The notes under the pieces were generated by a model. It worked only from the letters and a program-made list of their open reading frames with translations. It made no database searches and had not been told where the DNA came from. This document shows positions 27,875-35,871 of a stretch of 36,645 bases of DNA, in pieces. A program made the translations under genes and the position numbers. Within the stretch, counting starts at the first letter, position 1. Each line of letters starts with the position of its first letter. Source of the DNA: Eubacteriales Family XIII. Incertae Sedis bacterium (lineage in GTDB: Bacteria; Bacillota; Clostridia; Peptostreptococcales; Anaerovoracaceae); contig JAISED010000030.1 of NCBI GenBank assembly GCA_031264295.1, positions 1 to 36,645 on the forward strand. The letters are read 5' to 3'.

Positions 27875-28417
27875 ATGTACGCAATAATCGAAACAGGCGG
27901 GAAGCAATACCAGGTGGAGCCGGGTACTGTTTTTCCGATCGAACGGCTTAAGGTCGAACCGGGCGAAACGATCGAGTTCGACAAAGTGCTGTTTGTGAAT
28001 GACGAGGGTTCGTTCAAGATAGGAACGCCTTATCTTGAAACCGCAAAGGTGTTCGGAACCGTTATTGAAAACGGAAAGCACCCGAAGGTGATCACCTTCA
28101 AGTTCAAATCAAAGAAGGACTATAGAAAGAAGCAGGGACACAGACAACCGTATACATTGGTCGAGATCGGTTCCATGATCGTTGACGGTAAGGAAACGGT
28201 ATTTAAAAAGGACGACAAGGCTGCGGTAAAGGAAGCTTCAAAGGACTTTGATCTCAATGAAGACAAGACCGAGAAGGCCGGGGATATAGAAAGCAAGAGC
28301 GCGGAGATCAGCGTAAAGGACAGCAAGAGCGCGTCTTCAGAGGACAAAGCAGGCAAGAAATCAGCTGCCAAGTCCGCGAAGACCGGCAAGACTGCGGGCG
28401 CGAAAGAGGAGGAATAA
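27875..28417 (+). CDS. rplU: 50S ribosomal protein L21 (bL21) with a long C-terminal extension
   Basis: Residues 1-102 are ordinary L21: MYAIIETGGKQYQVEPGT at the N-terminus and KFKSKKDYRKKQGHRQPYT before the usual end. About 75 further residues follow, rich in Lys, Ser, Ala, Glu and Asp (KDFDLNEDKTEKAG, SAEISVKDSKSASSE) and ending in EEE. They look disordered and mixed-charge. Bacterial L21 is normally just over 100 residues. GAGGAGG lies 13 nt upstream of the ATG. The gene usually found between rplU and rpmA in Bacillota (prp/ysxB) is missing: only 3 nt separate the two. Confidence 0.95.
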   Translation: MYAIIETGGKQYQVEPGTVFPIERLKVEPGETIEFDKVLFVNDEGSFKIGTPYLETAKVFGTVIENGKHPKVITFKFKSKKDYRKKQGHRQPYTLVEIGSMIVDGKETVFKKDDKAAVKEASKDFDLNEDKTEKAGDIESKSAEISVKDSKSASSEDKAGKKSAAKSAKTGKTAGAKEEE

Positions 28418-28420
28418 GCT

Positions 28421-28681
28421 ATGGCAAGTAAAAAGGGCGTAGGAAGTTCTAAGAACGGCCGCGAAAGCGAGTCGAAACGTCTTGGAGTTAAAAGAGGCGA
28501 CGGGCAGTATGTGAGCGCCGGGAGTATTCTCGTAAGGCAAAGAGGTACAAAATTCCATCCCGGAAACAATGTCGGCATCGGGGGCGACGACACTCTTTTC
28601 GCGAAGGTAGACGGAGCTGTAAGATTTGAAAGATACGACAAGAAAAGAAAGCAAGTAAGCGTATATCCGAAGGAAGCTTAA
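28421..28681 (+). CDS. rpmA: 50S ribosomal protein L27 (bL27), without N-terminal leader
   Basis: The 86-residue L27 begins [20 protein letters not shown], placing its N-terminal tail at the peptidyl-transferase centre directly after translation. In most Bacillota L27 is made with a short leader ending in LQFF or similar, removed by the protease Prp. Here no leader can exist: the in-frame codon two positions upstream is the rplU TAA stop. A GAGGAGG site in the end of rplU serves as Shine-Dalgarno. Confidence 0.97.
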   Translation: MASKKGVGSSKNGRESESKRLGVKRGDGQYVSAGSILVRQRGTKFHPGNNVGIGGDDTLFAKVDGAVRFERYDKKRKQVSVYPKEA

Positions 28682-28734
28682 TCCGTGTTCTTTTTGTCGA
28701 TGTATCTTTGCGGCGTGAAATAAGAAATAATCAG

Positions 28735-28758
28735 CCCCTATGCGAATAGGGGTTTTTT
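28735..28758 (+). terminator. Rho-independent terminator after rpmA
   Basis: CCCCTAT (28735-28741), loop GCGA, ATAGGGG (28746-28752), followed by six T. Confidence 0.93.
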
Positions 28759-28762
28759 CATG

Positions 28763-28790
28763 TAGACAAGCTCAGGAGCTTGCCTATAAT
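28763..28790 (+). promoter_or_regulatory. obgE promoter with internal palindrome
   Basis: TAGACA (28763-28768) and TATAAT (28785-28790) are 16 nt apart, directly after the rpmA terminator. CAAGCT-CAGG-AGCTTG (28767-28782) forms an inverted repeat occupying the spacer. The predicted transcript starts very close to the obgE ATG. Confidence 0.6.
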
Positions 28791-28809
28791 AGTTAAGCGA
28801 GATGATTTA

Positions 28810-30099
28810 ATGTTTGTTGATAAAGCGAAAATAACAATAAAGTCAGGCAAGGGCGGCAACGGCGCGGTTTCTTTTCGCCGGGAGCCTTTCGTTCCTGACG
28901 GCGGACCTGACGGCGGCGACGGAGGCAAGGGCGGCGACGTCATTTTCGTTGCCGATAAGAGTCTGCGGACGCTGATGGACTTCAAGTATAAGAAGCTCTT
29001 TGCCGCAAAAGACGGTCAGGACGGAATGAAGCGAAAAAAATTCGGCAAAGGCGGCGAGGATCTCACGATAAAGCTTCCGCCTGGTACAGTTATCATTGAT
29101 GATGAGACAGGACTCGTCATGAAGGATCTGCTTGAAAACGGCGACGGATTTACCGCCCTTAAAGGCGGGCGGGGCGGGCGCGGGAACGTCAACTTTAAAA
29201 CATCAGTTCGTCAGGCGCCCAACTTTGCCGAAGCGGGCGGGGTTTCTAAGGAACGCAAAGTGATACTGGAACTCAAACTGATAGCGGATGTGGGGCTTGC
29301 CGGATTTCCCAACGTGGGTAAGTCTACCTTATTGTCAGCAGTAACCGGCGCTGCGCCTAAGATCGGGAACTATCATTTTACGACTACATCGCCGAACCTC
29401 GGCGTTGTGGAATTATATGACACGAGTTTTGTTATAGCCGATATTCCGGGTCTTATTGAAGGCGCTCACAGCGGTGCGGGCTTAGGGCTTGATTTTTTGA
29501 AGCATATTGAGCGTACGAAGCTGCTTATACATGTAGTGGATGTTTCAGGGCTGGAAGGCAGAGACCCATTTGAAGATCTCCAGAAGATCAATGCCGAGCT
29601 TGAATCATTTACGGTAAACTTATTACGTAAACCGCAGATCATAGCAGCGAACAAGATCGATCTCGTGGGGGAAGACAGCGAGATTTACATTGATTTTAAA
29701 AAGAAAGCGGAAGACTTGAATTACCGGGTATTTCCTATATCCGCCGCTGCCAGATTAGGGCTTACTGAGCTTATAAACGCGGCGGCCGGTGAATTAGCTG
29801 CGTTGGAGCTTGAATCCGAAGAGAATGAAAGCCATGAATATTTTGATTTCACGCAACTGGAAAATGAACCGGGATATAAGGATATTAACATTTCAAAGGA
29901 CGGCGAGGTTTATGTGTTGGAGGGCGGACAGCTTTTGAAGATTTTCAATTCCACGAACTTCCAGGATATGGGCTCTCTGCGCTATTTATACAAATATCTC
30001 GAAAACCGAGGGGCTATAAGCAGTCTTAAATCAATCGGGCTGACTGACGGCGATACGATAAGGATTCGTGACTATGAGTTCGAGTATTATGATGAATGA
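28810..30099 (+). CDS. obgE: GTPase Obg (CgtA)
   Basis: Obg is an essential ribosome-associated GTPase linked to 50S assembly and stress signalling. The 429-residue protein has the Gly-rich Obg fold (MFVDKAKITIKSGKGGNGAV, GGPDGGDGGKGGDV), a G domain with G1 GFPNVGKST, G3 DIPGLIEGA and G4 NKID, and the C-terminal OCT domain (YKDINISKDGEVYVLEGG) seen in Gram-positives. The start is fixed by the canonical N-terminus; a longer frame from 28780 begins within the promoter. The Shine-Dalgarno site is weak (GAGAT). The 3' end overlaps the next gene. Confidence 0.96.
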   Translation: MFVDKAKITIKSGKGGNGAVSFRREPFVPDGGPDGGDGGKGGDVIFVADKSLRTLMDFKYKKLFAAKDGQDGMKRKKFGKGGEDLTIKLPPGTVIIDDETGLVMKDLLENGDGFTALKGGRGGRGNVNFKTSVRQAPNFAEAGGVSKERKVILELKLIADVGLAGFPNVGKSTLLSAVTGAAPKIGNYHFTTTSPNLGVVELYDTSFVIADIPGLIEGAHSGAGLGLDFLKHIERTKLLIHVVDVSGLEGRDPFEDLQKINAELESFTVNLLRKPQIIAANKIDLVGEDSEIYIDFKKKAEDLNYRVFPISAAARLGLTELINAAAGELAALELESEENESHEYFDFTQLENEPGYKDINISKDGEVYVLEGGQLLKIFNSTNFQDMGSLRYLYKYLENRGAISSLKSIGLTDGDTIRIRDYEFEYYDE

Positions 30100-32482
30100 T
30101 CTGTTGTTTTCCGATGAAAAACTCAAGCATGTAAGAGAAACCTGTCTGGAGATGCTCAAAGCCAATAAATCACCAGAACATGTTATTAGGCATTGCACGG
30201 CTGTGGCGGAAATCGCGGGACGCCTTGCTTTGGCGCTCATTGATGTAGGGATCGAACTTGATATTGAGCTAGTGATACGCTCAGCTATGCTTCATGATAT
30301 AGCCAGAACCGAACTCGAACACGCTAAGGTAGGTGCGGATATCCTGAGAGGGGCGGGACTCGCGGAGGCCGCGCTGATTGTCGAGCATCATATGACTCAC
30401 CATTTTCCTGAGGATATTGAATCGTTTACAGAACTCGACCTTGTGTGTATCGGGGATAGAATGGTTCGTGAAGACGTCTTCGTAGGCTACGAGAAGCGGA
30501 TGAACGACGTTCTCGCTAGATATGCGGACGATACGGATATAGTGACGCGGATAACTCAGGATGTGGAGAGAAGCAGGCGGATCATCGGACTGATTGAAGA
30601 ACGCCTCGAAATGCGAATCGAGCAGCTTTTGGGCTTTCCTCCGCCGGAGCTGGATTCGTTCCTGTTGCAGGTTGAAAAACCCGGAAGATATGCGGGCGGC
30701 GAGCAGAATTCGGTGAAAAAAGATGTTTCGGCGGTTGAGATCAGGTTCGGCCTGGCTTTCCCCGATCTGTATGAGATAGGCATGTCGTGGCTCGGTATTC
30801 AAATCCTTTATCATCTGCTTAACAGCTTGGATTATGTCTTTTGCGAACGCGTGTTCGCGCCTGCCGCCGACATGGAGCGTCTTATGAGGACGAACGGCGC
30901 GCCATTGTCCACCATTGAGACCAAGACTGCGGTACATTCTTTGGATGTACTCGGTTTTACATTGCAATACGAACTTTCATTTACGAATATAATCAATATG
31001 CTCGAACTCGCGGACATACCGCTGCTGAGCCGTGACCGCGGCGCGGAGTTTCCGTTGTTGATTGCGGGGGGACCCTGCGCTTTCAATCCGGAACCTGTCG
31101 CAGACTGCTTCGATATTATATTCATAGGAGACTGCGAAGAATCGCTGCCTGAATTCTGTGAGCTGTACCTCAGTCACAAGCATAAGGGTTTTGATAAACA
31201 AGGCTTTCTCAAGGCTGCCGCAACTATTCAAGGGATTTATATTCCATCGTTTTACGCGCCGAACTACGATGAGAGCGGGAACTTTACAGGACTTGATATT
31301 TTGAACCCCGCCGCGCCTGAGAGAATCAAGAAAAGGACTGTGGCAAATCTTGATAGAACCTTTATACCGGACGCACCCATAGTACCGCTCATAGAAACCG
31401 TTCATGACAGGGCCGCCGTTGAAATATTCAGAGGGTGTACGCGCGGCTGCCGATTCTGTCAGGCCGGTATGATATATAGACCGGTCAGGGAAAGGACACA
31501 GACAAGCATACAAAACGCTATAGAAATGCAGCTTAAAAATACGGGACATGATGAGGTTTCCCTGCTGTCTTTATCCACCGGCGATTATTCGGGACTCGAA
31601 ATACTCGCAACACGCTTGGCTGAGTATTGCAGGCGTGAAAATGTCGCCTTGTCCATACCTTCTTTGCGCCTGGATTCTTCTTCACTGAAGATACTTGAGG
31701 ATATTCAAAGCTATAAAAAGACCGGATTGACGTTCGCGCCCGAAGCGGGCAGTCAGAGGCTGCGGGATGTTATAAATAAGACCATCACGGACGATGAAAT
31801 ACTCGGAGCGGTGAGGGAAGCCGCAAGTCTGGGATGGAAGCATATAAAGTTCTATTTCATGATAGGTCTTCCTACAGAGACCACAGAGGATCTGGACGCT
31901 ATAGCGGACATCGCCAGGCGCGCTATGCAGGCGGCGGCAGGCTCAAGAGAGAAGGGCGGCATGCATTTCTCCCTTACTGTCAGTGTTTCGAATTTTGTGC
32001 CTAAACCGCACACGCCGTTTCAATGGGCGGCTCAGGATAGTCCCGACACGCTTCTTGAGAAAAATCTCTACTTAAAAGATAAGATCTCGAAGCTGAAGGG
32101 TGTGAAATTTCAATACCACGACACCAGAAGCAGCCACATCGAAGGCTTGCTGGCAAGGGGCGGCAGGGAACTTTTGAAACTTATAATCGGCGCGAGCAGG
32201 CGCGGATGTAAGTTTGACAGCTGGCATGAACATTTCAATTATGAATTGTGGATGGAGGCTGCCGGTGAGAGCGGCCTTTCAGCCAAAACAGACGCCATAG
32301 ACATAAACGCCGCCTTGCCATGGGATCATATAGATACCGGTGTCAGGAAATCGTTTTTAATAGCAGAATGGGAGCGCGCCGCCGCCGAGCGGCAGACCCC
32401 GGATTGCCGCAAGTTCTGTATGAATTGCGGGCTTGATTGCAAGAGGACAAACAGGGCATACGAAGATGAAATACCTTATTAA
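30089..32482 (+). CDS. HD-domain phosphohydrolase fused to a TIGR03960-family B12-binding-type radical SAM protein
   Basis: One uninterrupted frame (797 aa from this start) joins two families. Residues about 1-185 form an HD domain with ligands H35 (IRHCTAVAEIAG), H69-D70 (AMLHDIART) and D123 (CIGDRMV), plus a His-rich VEHHMTHH. From about residue 190 the sequence is TIGR03960-like: QVEKPGRYAGGEQNSV, FGLAFPDLYEIGMSWLG, AGGPCAFNPEPV, then radical SAM Cys450/454/457 in FRGCTRGCRFCQAG and APEAGSQRLRDVINK, ending with Cys pairs (CRKFCMNCGLDC). The family's reaction is not established. Starts at 30068, 30074, 30089 and 30092 are possible, all overlapping obgE. The TIGR03936 partner follows. The HD type resembles HDIG/TIGR00295 proteins more than YqeK. 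Confidence 0.88.
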   Translation: MMNDLLFSDEKLKHVRETCLEMLKANKSPEHVIRHCTAVAEIAGRLALALIDVGIELDIELVIRSAMLHDIARTELEHAKVGADILRGAGLAEAALIVEHHMTHHFPEDIESFTELDLVCIGDRMVREDVFVGYEKRMNDVLARYADDTDIVTRITQDVERSRRIIGLIEERLEMRIEQLLGFPPPELDSFLLQVEKPGRYAGGEQNSVKKDVSAVEIRFGLAFPDLYEIGMSWLGIQILYHLLNSLDYVFCERVFAPAADMERLMRTNGAPLSTIETKTAVHSLDVLGFTLQYELSFTNIINMLELADIPLLSRDRGAEFPLLIAGGPCAFNPEPVADCFDIIFIGDCEESLPEFCELYLSHKHKGFDKQGFLKAAATIQGIYIPSFYAPNYDESGNFTGLDILNPAAPERIKKRTVANLDRTFIPDAPIVPLIETVHDRAAVEIFRGCTRGCRFCQAGMIYRPVRERTQTSIQNAIEMQLKNTGHDEVSLLSLSTGDYSGLEILATRLAEYCRRENVALSIPSLRLDSSSLKILEDIQSYKKTGLTFAPEAGSQRLRDVINKTITDDEILGAVREAASLGWKHIKFYFMIGLPTETTEDLDAIADIARRAMQAAAGSREKGGMHFSLTVSVSNFVPKPHTPFQWAAQDSPDTLLEKNLYLKDKISKLKGVKFQYHDTRSSHIEGLLARGGRELLKLIIGASRRGCKFDSWHEHFNYELWMEAAGESGLSAKTDAIDINAALPWDHIDTGVRKSFLIAEWERAAAERQTPDCRKFCMNCGLDCKRTNRAYEDEIPY

Positions 32483-33170
32483 GTTCGAAAAAAAGAACAT
32501 GATGATCTATATTTCACATCTGGATACGCAGCGCTTGTTTCACCGTACAATGAAGCGGGCACGCTTGGATTTAAAGTATTCAACCGGATTTAATCCGCAT
32601 CCCAAGTTGAGCTTCGCGCAGCCGCTTTCGCTGGGACATTCTTCAGTTTCCGAATATGCGGAGTTCGAAACCCAGGAGATAAGACTGCAGCCGCATGAGG
32701 TCAAGGAACGCTTAAATAAGATGCTGCCGGATGGTTTTAAGGTTGTCGAAGCGTGGATATTGCCGCAGGATAGCAAGTCCGCCGCGGCGCAGGTTGCTGC
32801 GGCGAAATACCACATTGAAATACCATTCTTCTTTTCGTATATGAGTGCGATTATGGAATTTTTTGAAAATGAATCTATAATCGTCAATAAAAGGAACAAA
32901 AAGAACGGCAGTGTGGAGAGTAAGAACATCAGACCGCAAATAATCAGTTTAAAACCCGTAATGGTTGACAATAGCAATATTATGTTAACTACGTCGCTGC
33001 ACTGCGGCAGTGCGTCCAATCTCAATCCTGAAGTGATGCTGGAAAGCTTTTATAAATGCAGCCGCAAAGCATATGACAGAAACGCGGTTAAGATCGAGAG
33101 GGTGGCCATACTTGGCTGGAATAATGAGGAACTCCTGCCGCTGGAGTATATATGCAAAGGAGACTTCTAA
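32466..33170 (+). CDS. TIGR03936 family (DUF2344) radical-SAM-associated protein
   Basis: The 234-residue protein begins KYLIKFEKKNMMIYISHLDT and continues STGFNPHPKLSFAQPLSLG, both hallmarks of the TIGR03936/DUF2344 family. This family occurs beside, or fused to the C-terminus of, TIGR03960 radical SAM proteins, so a joint function is likely, possibly on RNA or ribosomes given the constant ribosomal-gene neighbourhood; that function is unproven. It overlaps the previous gene by 17 nt, which fits coupled translation. RNase E/G (rng), the common third member of this neighbourhood, is not in the window. Confidence 0.9.
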   Translation: MKYLIKFEKKNMMIYISHLDTQRLFHRTMKRARLDLKYSTGFNPHPKLSFAQPLSLGHSSVSEYAEFETQEIRLQPHEVKERLNKMLPDGFKVVEAWILPQDSKSAAAQVAAAKYHIEIPFFFSYMSAIMEFFENESIIVNKRNKKNGSVESKNIRPQIISLKPVMVDNSNIMLTTSLHCGSASNLNPEVMLESFYKCSRKAYDRNAVKIERVAILGWNNEELLPLEYICKGDF

Positions 33171-33217
33171 AAAAATCCTCGCCGGATGACATAACGCAGG
33201 TTTCCGGAGCTTGCCTA

Positions 33218-33236
33218 TTCAAACGCGGCGTTTGAA
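33218..33236 (+). other. Short perfect hairpin after the TIGR03936 gene
   Basis: TTCAAACG and CGTTTGAA pair around a 3-nt loop (CGG). No T run follows, so terminator function is doubtful. The rest of the 176-nt gap is A/T-rich and ends with the comEA promoter. Confidence 0.5.
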
Positions 33237-33277
33237 CGACGGAAGCATGAAAATATAATGAAATTTAATAACATATA

Positions 33278-33306
33278 TTGACATATTATGAAAAATATTG
33301 TATCGT
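33278..33306 (+). promoter_or_regulatory. comEA promoter
   Basis: TTGACA (33278-33283) and TATCGT (33301-33306) are 17 nt apart, about 40 nt before the comEA start. The -35 is perfect, the -10 is weak. Confidence 0.55.
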
Positions 33307-33346
33307 AGACCTTGCAGAGTATTTCTTAGAGAAGTGAGGTGTCGGT

Positions 33347-34237
33347 ATGAATGTTGAATCTGTGTTAAATATTGTTTTACGGTATCGCGGAATTTTGATC
33401 AAGGCGCTTATTGCGGCCTTGATCCTTACTTGCGCGGTAATAACCTATCTTGGCAAGATGGATAATGAAAAGGCTATCACTGTGATTGACGGCGCCGCTT
33501 ACGGTATGGATGAAAACGGTTCCGACGGCGATGAAACGGCAAACGGCAGAAACGCGACGGCAAACGGTAGCGGAAACGGGACAGCAAGCGGAAACGGGAC
33601 GGCGGATGGCGGCGGGATGAACGGCGGCGGTGTGAACAGCGGAAACGGTGCGGCGAATGGGAGCGGCTTGGGCGGCACGGATGGGGCTTCGGCTGAGGGC
33701 GGGGCTTCAAGCGATGGAAACACCGGGCAGAACGGCGCAGAGGTTCCGGCGCGAACTATTGTAGTAGACGTATCCGGCGCGGTAAACAATCCTTCGGTGT
33801 TCATACTGAGTGAAGGCAGTCGTGTCTATGAGGCGCTGGAATCCGCGGGTGGGGTTACCGGCGACGCCGATATGAGAGATATAAACAGGGCGACGGTTCT
33901 GAGCGACGGCGATAGGCTCTATATTCCGACAAGGGCGGAAACCACCGAGACCGCGGCGCTTCCGGCTTCGGCGGGCAGAGAAAAAAGCGTCGGTTTATCA
34001 TCGGGCGCGAAGGCTTCGGAAGACGCAAGTCCGTCAAACGGGGGACTCATAAATATCAATACCGCCGATTCACAGACCTTGCAGCAGTTGAACGGCGTAG
34101 GACCCTCGACCGCCGAGAAAATCATAGAATACAGAAATGCCCATGGAGCATTTAAGCGTATAGAAGACATTCAAAACGTCAGTGGTATCGGCGCCAAAAC
34201 ATTCGAAAAACTCAAAAGTAAAATAACAGTTAGTTGA
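33347..34237 (+). CDS. comEA: ComEA-like competence DNA receptor
   Basis: ComEA binds incoming double-stranded DNA at the membrane during transformation. The 296-residue protein has a short cytoplasmic N-terminus, one membrane span (about 17-36, LIKALIAALILTCAVITYLG), and a long Gly/Asn/Ser/Ala-rich linker (about 55-130: TANGSGNGTASGNGTA type). It then has an SLBB domain (VDVSGAVNNPSVFILSEGSR), a second Ser/Ala-rich linker, and a C-terminal helix-hairpin-helix DNA-binding domain (LININTADSQTLQQLNGVG, NVSGIGAKTFEKLK). A GAGGTG Shine-Dalgarno site precedes the ATG. comEB/comEC are not adjacent, so competence cannot be concluded from this gene alone. Confidence 0.93.
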   Translation: MNVESVLNIVLRYRGILIKALIAALILTCAVITYLGKMDNEKAITVIDGAAYGMDENGSDGDETANGRNATANGSGNGTASGNGTADGGGMNGGGVNSGNGAANGSGLGGTDGASAEGGASSDGNTGQNGAEVPARTIVVDVSGAVNNPSVFILSEGSRVYEALESAGGVTGDADMRDINRATVLSDGDRLYIPTRAETTETAALPASAGREKSVGLSSGAKASEDASPSNGGLININTADSQTLQQLNGVGPSTAEKIIEYRNAHGAFKRIEDIQNVSGIGAKTFEKLKSKITVS

Positions 34238-34253
34238 CGGAGGTTGCAACAGC

Positions 34254-34445
34254 ATGGTTTCAAAAGAAAAATTGGATAGGATCAACGCATTGGCGCGGAA
34301 ATCAAAACTCATGGCTCTGACGTTAGAAGAGAAAGAAGAGCAGCGCAATCTTCGTTTAGAATATCTTGAAAATTTCAGAAGGAACTTTAAAGATCAACTT
34401 GAACACATACATATAGCCGATGATGGTGAAGACGAGGATTTCTAA
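34254..34445 (+). CDS. DUF896 family protein (YnzC-like)
   Basis: The 63-residue protein matches the small DUF896/YnzC family: SKEKLDRINALARKSK, LTLEEKEEQRNLRLEYLENF and FRRNFKDQLEHI, predicted as a helical hairpin. Members are cytoplasmic and uncharacterised; in B. subtilis a relative lies in the SOS-regulated yneA operon. GGAGG lies 10 nt upstream of the ATG, and the gene is 16 nt after comEA, probably co-transcribed. Confidence 0.92.
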   Translation: MVSKEKLDRINALARKSKLMALTLEEKEEQRNLRLEYLENFRRNFKDQLEHIHIADDGEDEDF

Positions 34446-34680
34446 AGGGTTTCAAAAACTCTGGCTCCATGCGGGCGATCTTTTCCCCATCGGGCGTCAT
34501 AACGGAGGCCGCGAGTGAGGCGCGAGCAGGCTGATGCGCAGGCATAAAAAGTTTGTTTATTTTTTCGGAATTGCTGGTATATATAATCGACCATACGACT
34601 ATAACATATTAAGGGTATTCATAAAAACCCCGCCGGAAGTCACACGCTAGGTTTTTAGAGGTTCCCTAAAGGAGTGGGAT
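34446..34680 (+). other. ynzC-iscS intergenic region and iscS leader
   Basis: No gene is supported in these 235 nt. TATAAT at 34582-34587 and TATAAC at 34600-34605 are possible -10 sites without convincing -35 partners. Near the end TTTAG and CTAAA pair around AGGTTCC; the right arm overlaps the iscS Shine-Dalgarno site (AAAGGAG). No IscR gene or recognised riboswitch is visible. Confidence 0.4.
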
Positions 34681-35871
34681 ATGAAACGACAAGTATACCT
34701 GGACTATTCCGCGACTACGCCTGTCAAAGAAGAAGTTCTAGAAAAAATGATACCGTATTTTACACAGAGTTTTGGAAATCCTTCAAGTCTTTACACGATA
34801 GGACAGAACTCGAAACAGGCGATAGCAGAGGCGAGAGAGCAGGTCGCCGCCCTTATCGGCGCGGATTCGAAGGAGATTTATTTTACTTCATCCGGAACCG
34901 AAGCTGACAACTGGGCTGTAATAGAAGCGGCTGAAGCGCGAAAAAACAAAGGAAATCATATAATAACCAGCAAGATTGAACATCATGCCTTGTTACATTC
35001 GGCCGAATATCTGGAAAAACGCGGATTCGACGTGACTTATATAGGGGTTGACGACAAAGGATTCATCGATCTGGATGAGTTGGAAGCAGCGATAACGGAT
35101 AAAACCATACTGATCAGCATCATGTACGCAAACAACGAGGTTGGAACCATAGAACCCGTCTCTGAGATCGCGGCAATCGCGAAAAAGCATGGCGTTTTAT
35201 TCCATACTGACGCGGTTCAGGCCTTGGGGAACGTTCCCATTGATGTTCACGCCATCGGAGCCGACATGATGTCGGTATCCGCGCACAAGATTTACGGGCC
35301 TAAAGGCGTTGGGGCTTTGTATATCAGGAAAAGCCTTGCCTTGCCGAGTCACATTCACGGCGGAGGCCAGGAAAACAAGAAACGTGCGGGTACTGAGAAT
35401 CTGGCAGGCATAGTGGGTTTTGGAGCTGCTGCCGAACTGGCGGCAACGAACTTAGACGGGCATATCGAAAAAGTGACAGCCCTGCGCAACTATTTTATCG
35501 ACAGGGTATGTAAGGAAATACCGGACGTGTACGTAAACGGCGATATTTTACGGCGTCTTCCGGGCAACGCGAACATCACGTTTGAATATATAGAGGGCGA
35601 AGCCCTTCTGCTTTTAATGGATCTTGACGGCGTGGCCGTTTCCACAGGCTCGGCGTGCTCTTCCGCGTCGCTTACGCCGTCGCACGTACTTACGGCTTTA
35701 GGGATTCCAGCAGAAATAATACACGGATCTCTGCGATTTACAATAGGAGATTTTACCACAAAAGATGATTTGGATTATACCGTTGAACATCTGATTAAAA
35801 ACGTTGAAAAACTCAGACGGATTTCATCGGTGTCGAAAGAGAAAGGTTGGCAAGCATATGGCGTTGTATAA
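34681..35871 (+). CDS. iscS: Cysteine desulfurase IscS/NifS
   Basis: IscS takes sulfur from cysteine as an enzyme persulfide for iron-sulfur cluster assembly and tRNA thiolation. The 396-residue class V aminotransferase-fold protein has YLDYSATTPVKEEVL, EHHALL, HTDAVQALGNVPIDV, PLP lysine K203 in VSAHKIYGPKGVG, and the catalytic Cys326 in STGSACSSASLTPSHVL, whose long loop marks the IscS/NifS type. A GGAGTG site precedes the ATG. It overlaps iscU by 14 nt; iscR is absent upstream. Cluster supply is relevant to the radical SAM enzymes in the window (RimO, the TIGR03960 fusion). Confidence 0.96.
   Translation: MKRQVYLDYSATTPVKEEVLEKMIPYFTQSFGNPSSLYTIGQNSKQAIAEAREQVAALIGADSKEIYFTSSGTEADNWAVIEAAEARKNKGNHIITSKIEHHALLHSAEYLEKRGFDVTYIGVDDKGFIDLDELEAAITDKTILISIMYANNEVGTIEPVSEIAAIAKKHGVLFHTDAVQALGNVPIDVHAIGADMMSVSAHKIYGPKGVGALYIRKSLALPSHIHGGGQENKKRAGTENLAGIVGFGAAAELAATNLDGHIEKVTALRNYFIDRVCKEIPDVYVNGDILRRLPGNANITFEYIEGEALLLLMDLDGVAVSTGSACSSASLTPSHVLTALGIPAEIIHGSLRFTIGDFTTKDDLDYTVEHLIKNVEKLRRISSVSKEKGWQAYGVV

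Noticed and set aside
34446-34545. Minus-strand frame with a protein-like stretch (VMTPDGEKIARMEPEFL) before iscS
   Set aside because: It is short, continues antisense into ynzC, and lacks a ribosome binding site; a gene relic is possible but not supportable.
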